The position numbers and the translations under genes are program-made. A stretch of DNA of 8,557 nt from CAKVOD01 sp964489405 (GTDB lineage Bacteria > Bacillota > Clostridia > Christensenellales > UBA1242), in the NCBI GenBank assembly GCA_964489405.1, contig CAZAYL010000036.1:1-8557 (forward strand). Reading direction: 5' to 3'. The notes beneath the pieces are model-generated. The model did no database searches and had not been told where the DNA came from. It saw only the letters and a program-made list of their open reading frames with translations. Positions 6,111-8,557 of this stretch are shown here, one piece after another; position 1 is the stretch's first letter, and every line of letters begins with the position of its first letter.

Positions 6111-6540
6111 CTGTAGCGATGGGGCTGTCCTAAGCTAGCGCTAGGCGGGCTGTGGAGCGCGATACCGCACAATAAGGAACTATTCTATGGTGCCAGCGCG
6201 TAGCAAGTTTCTGGGCGCGATACCGCACGCGGGGCACGCGGTTCGCGAGATTCCTACGCTTCATCAAACCCCACGTTGCGGGTTTGATTTTCGCTCTGAA
6301 TGACCCAAGGTAAGAACTTCTACTACTTTGATGATAAGGAATTTATTTAATAATAATGGTGCTAATAACGGCCTAACAGCGCTGAATGACCCAAGGTATG
6401 TTTTTGTACTTGCTTTGATAATAAGGATTTATTTCACTATAGCAGTACTAATACTTGCTTGATATGTCTGTATGACACATAGTGTGTGCTTATCACTGTT
6501 TTGATAATAATGTTAATTCGAAATGTTAACTCAAAATAAT
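6111..6540. repeat. Dispersed structured repeat, copy B, with an 86-bp tandem tail
   Basis: This is the second copy of the repeat at 103-386, in the same orientation. The head (6111-6170) aligns to 103-164 with substitutions. A 41-bp segment (6171-6211) absent from copy A follows, and then the identical core (6212-6308). The 14-mer GCGCGATACCGCAC therefore occurs twice (6157-6170 and 6215-6228). The tail contains units starting at 6296, 6382 and 6468, an exact 86-bp period. Each has a CTGAATGAC-like box and a TTTGATAATAAGGA-like box, and the third unit is the most decayed. No gene is supported in this 475-bp gap between the surface protein and the terminator at 6051-6083. Confidence 0.8.
6212..6308. 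repeat. 97-bp core of the repeat (copy B)
   Basis: This is identical to 148-244. It forms the same two hairpins, 6216-6226 with 6238-6247 (one bulge) and 6263-6271 with 6280-6288. Beyond 6308 the copies differ at many positions and have indels, so the core is much better conserved than its flanks. Confidence 0.85.
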
Positions 6541-6558
6541 AACTATTTTCTTCAATTC

Positions 6559-8557
6559 TCATATCACGACCCAGTTGTTCACGTTGCCGGCACCTTTTAA
6601 TGAAATAGTTATAGCAACTGAACTGCCTGAGACATTACTAAATTGTTTTTCGCGTGTTTTGACATTGTCGATTGTACTTTCTAGGTACAATGTTTCGTAG
6701 ACTTTGAGTGTAAAGGTAGAACCTTGTGCGACTTCGAAGTTCAGAGTTGTTCCGTTCCCCGCAACAAATTGTTTCGTTACGTTATTATTTTCATCGAGCA
6801 TATAGATGATGTACTTTCGCGTGTTGTTGACTGTTACTGAAGCCCTAACTTTGACAACGTTGACTTGCCAATTGGCGGTATATGCTAAATTTCCAGTTGT
6901 ACCTTTCTGAACGCTAACGCTTGTTTGTGCCGTTGTACCGTTGCTCCCTGTCCAGCCTATGAATGTATATCCGCTTTTCGTCGGTGTTGGCAAGGTAAAT
7001 GTTGCGGTTTCAACGGTGTATGTTTTTTGTTGTTCTGAGATACTCCCGTCGTTTAGAGTATACGTGATGTTATATGTAACTATCGACCATTGTGCTTGGA
7101 CGGTGCCGTCCGAATCGCCGAATGTATAGGTATAATCACTTAGGCTTCCTGTTCCTGTGCCACTCGTGAGTGTGTATCCAGTCAAGGTGTATCCCGTCTT
7201 GGTAACCGTCTGCGGTAAATCATAGGTCGACCCCGCACCCTTGGTAATCACTGTTTGGCCATCATAACTCCCACCATTCATATTAATTGTCAAGCTTTGC
7301 AATCCAGTCGCAAAAACCCTAAGTTCGGGCCATTTACGTCCGCGTTTGTTCGTTACGTAACAACCCTCGGCGTCCGGGTCATAAATCCAAGTGTTTTGAA
7401 AGTCCCAAACCGCTTCCAAAGTACTTATGTTACTATCACTCAGATTTAAATAGTTTCCAAGAGACGTCTCGCTTTTCACCTCGAAACCGTTCTCCCACGA
7501 ACCTTTCCAACCCTCACTTTGATAACTTTTCCCATTCCCTAGTAAATCCCCACATCCAACTCCATAAGCCATATCGCTTACATACCGCAATTTTACACCC
7601 TGCCAATAGCAATTTTGCTTTGTTCCTATTTGTTGGAAATAGTGAAACGGATCGACTTCGTCAGTGTTATAGCATGTGCCTATCCAGTAACAATTTACCG
7701 TATTCGTTCCACCGATTCCGCTTATAGATTTTTCGTAGTCTGTAGTCTTGAACGTTCTCAATCCTATAAATCCTGTACAATACGAATTACTAACAACAAC
7801 TAAAGCCGTCGAGTTCCCTACTATACCACCACCGATTACGTTATGTTCTCGATAAACGTCCCCAACATTAGCGCAACAAGAAATATTCACGTAGCTAGCT
7901 TCGCAAATCAACCCGCCAACGTTGGTAGATCCACCCGATGTTGTGCTTGCAAATGTCTGCACATTACCATAATTTATACAATTTTGGACGGTTATCGGGT
8001 TTGATTCGGTGCCAATTGCGGAATAGATAAGTGAAGCGCGACCACCCAAGTACGTTCCGTCAGTGTCAGTTCCAGATTTGTAACAATTGATTTTGACGTT
8101 TTTGATCACAGCACCTGCGCCGACGTACTTGAATAACCCATAAAAAGCTTCTTGTTCGTCCGTGAATTTTATCGTAATGGTGTAGCCACCACCGTCAAAT
8201 GTACCTTCGAAAGGTTTAGTATTATCATTTGAAAGCCAAGTCCCTTCATAAACTATATCACTTTCGATTTTGTAAAAATCGGACGATCCCGACGTTCGAA
8301 TATTTCCGTTAGCAGCACTCATTTCGTCAGATGTCGCTATTAAATAAGGATTTGCCGCGGTCCCACCACCGCGCATGTTGTCACCACCAGGAGCCGCATC
8401 TACTTTTCTCAGCGTATTGTTTCCATTTTGGATAAAAATAACGCAAAATGCTAATACAAACGCCAAAAGCCACAGGACGATTAGCGTTGTGGTGCGTTGA
8501 TTATTTAATTTAGTTTTTGTACCATTGGGCGTGCAATATCGATTTTTTGCACTATAT
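6559..8557 (-). CDS. Secreted or membrane-anchored beta-helix protein with two InlB-type B repeats (5' end outside window)
   Basis: This is a probable extracellular protein of unknown function. The frame stays open to the right edge with no in-frame ATG, GTG or TTG beyond the TTG at 8464-8466. That TTG would cut through the hydrophobic segment LIVLWLLAFVLAFCVIFI, which is preceded by KTKLNNQR. The real start is therefore off the window, and at least 665 residues are coded. Behind the membrane or signal segment comes a right-handed-beta-helix or GLUG-like region: EGTFDGGGYTI, GLFKYVGAGAVIKNVKI, VGGLICEA, GGGIVGNS and two NCYW motifs. Two Listeria-Bacteroides (Flg_new/InlB B) repeats follow, at 7084-7299 and 6865-7077, the second containing SGYTFIGW and AYTANW. 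A beta-rich C-terminal domain of about 100 residues ends at TGA. There is no LPxTG or C-terminal anchor. A host- or glycan-binding role is inference from the families. Confidence 0.85.
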   Translation of the reverse strand, partial: YSAKNRYCTPNGTKTKLNNQRTTTLIVLWLLAFVLAFCVIFIQNGNNTLRKVDAAPGGDNMRGGGTAANPYLIATSDEMSAANGNIRTSGSSDFYKIESDIVYEGTWLSNDNTKPFEGTFDGGGYTITIKFTDEQEAFYGLFKYVGAGAVIKNVKINCYKSGTDTDGTYLGGRASLIYSAIGTESNPITVQNCINYGNVQTFASTTSGGSTNVGGLICEASYVNISCCANVGDVYREHNVIGGGIVGNSTALVVVSNSYCTGFIGLRTFKTTDYEKSISGIGGTNTVNCYWIGTCYNTDEVDPFHYFQQIGTKQNCYWQGVKLRYVSDMAYGVGCGDLLGNGKSYQSEGWKGSWENGFEVKSETSLGNYLNLSDSNISTLEAVWDFQNTWIYDPDAEGCYVTNKRGRKWPELRVFATGLQSLTINMNGGSYDGQTVITKGAGSTYDLPQTVTKTGYTLTGYTLTSGTGTGSLSDYTYTFGDSDGTVQAQWSIVTYNITYTLNDGSISEQQKTYTVETATFTLPTPTKSGYTFIGWTGSNGTTAQTSVSVQKGTTGNLAYTANWQVNVVKVRASVTVNNTRKYIIYMLDENNNVTKQFVAGNGTTLNFEVAQGSTFTLKVYETLYLESTIDNVKTREKQFSNVSGSSVAITISLKGAGNVNNWVVI

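Noticed and set aside
6296..6540. CRISPR array
   Set aside because: The 86-bp units have conserved boxes but diverged bodies throughout, not short exact repeats with unique spacers. No cas genes are nearby.
6526..6561. UGA readthrough extending the surface protein by about 11 residues to a TAA
   Set aside because: Any open stretch after a stop gives this. No other gene here needs UGA as Trp, and no recoding signal is seen.
8464..8466. TTG as the true start of the surface protein
   Set aside because: It would begin in the middle of a hydrophobic segment and remove the basic stretch before it. The frame is open to the window edge.

Overview
The window looks like a chromosomal segment from a low-GC Bacillota (Firmicutes), probably an uncultured Clostridia-like lineage. 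This is inferred from four things. The gene order hrcA-grpE-dnaK-dnaJ is typical of Bacillota. DnaK has the Gram-positive form that lacks the extra segment of the proteobacterial nucleotide-binding domain. HrcA is paired with a CIRCE operator. A neighbouring secreted protein carries InlB-type B repeats. The standard bacterial code fits, because no reading frame needs UGA as Trp. I cannot name a species.

Layout, left to right. Positions 1-386 are non-coding, GC-rich and full of hairpins, and contain repeat copy A. A bidirectional terminator-like hairpin (386-435) and an AT-rich stretch follow. From 531 to 5995, all on the minus strand, lies one complete heat-shock operon. Read in transcription order it has a perfect sigma-A consensus promoter (5967-5995), a perfect CIRCE operator (5936-5962), a leader with three 13-nt repeats, hrcA, grpE, dnaK, dnaJ, and an intrinsic terminator (531-565). 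Upstream of the promoter is a minus-strand terminator (6051-6083) that insulates the operon. Repeat copy B (6111-about 6540) follows. The rest (6559 to the right edge) is a minus-strand secreted or surface protein whose 5' end lies outside the window.

The operon forms a closed circuit. HrcA represses it by binding CIRCE. DnaK is the ATP-driven chaperone, DnaJ delivers substrates and triggers ATP hydrolysis, and GrpE exchanges the nucleotide.

Two things stand out. First, GrpE has a normal C-terminal core but its N-terminal arm holds about 20 cysteines and 12 histidines. These include three tandem 16-residue CDxDCDCGCVD repeats, followed by a His-rich patch between two CNCGC motifs. The repeats differ mostly at synonymous sites, so the protein sequence appears to be under selection. 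This suggests a metal-binding or redox-responsive nucleotide-exchange factor. Second, the operon is bracketed by two same-orientation copies of a structured intergenic repeat. They share a 97-bp core that is identical in both, although the surrounding repeat sequence has diverged. Copy B continues into an exact 86-bp-period tandem array.
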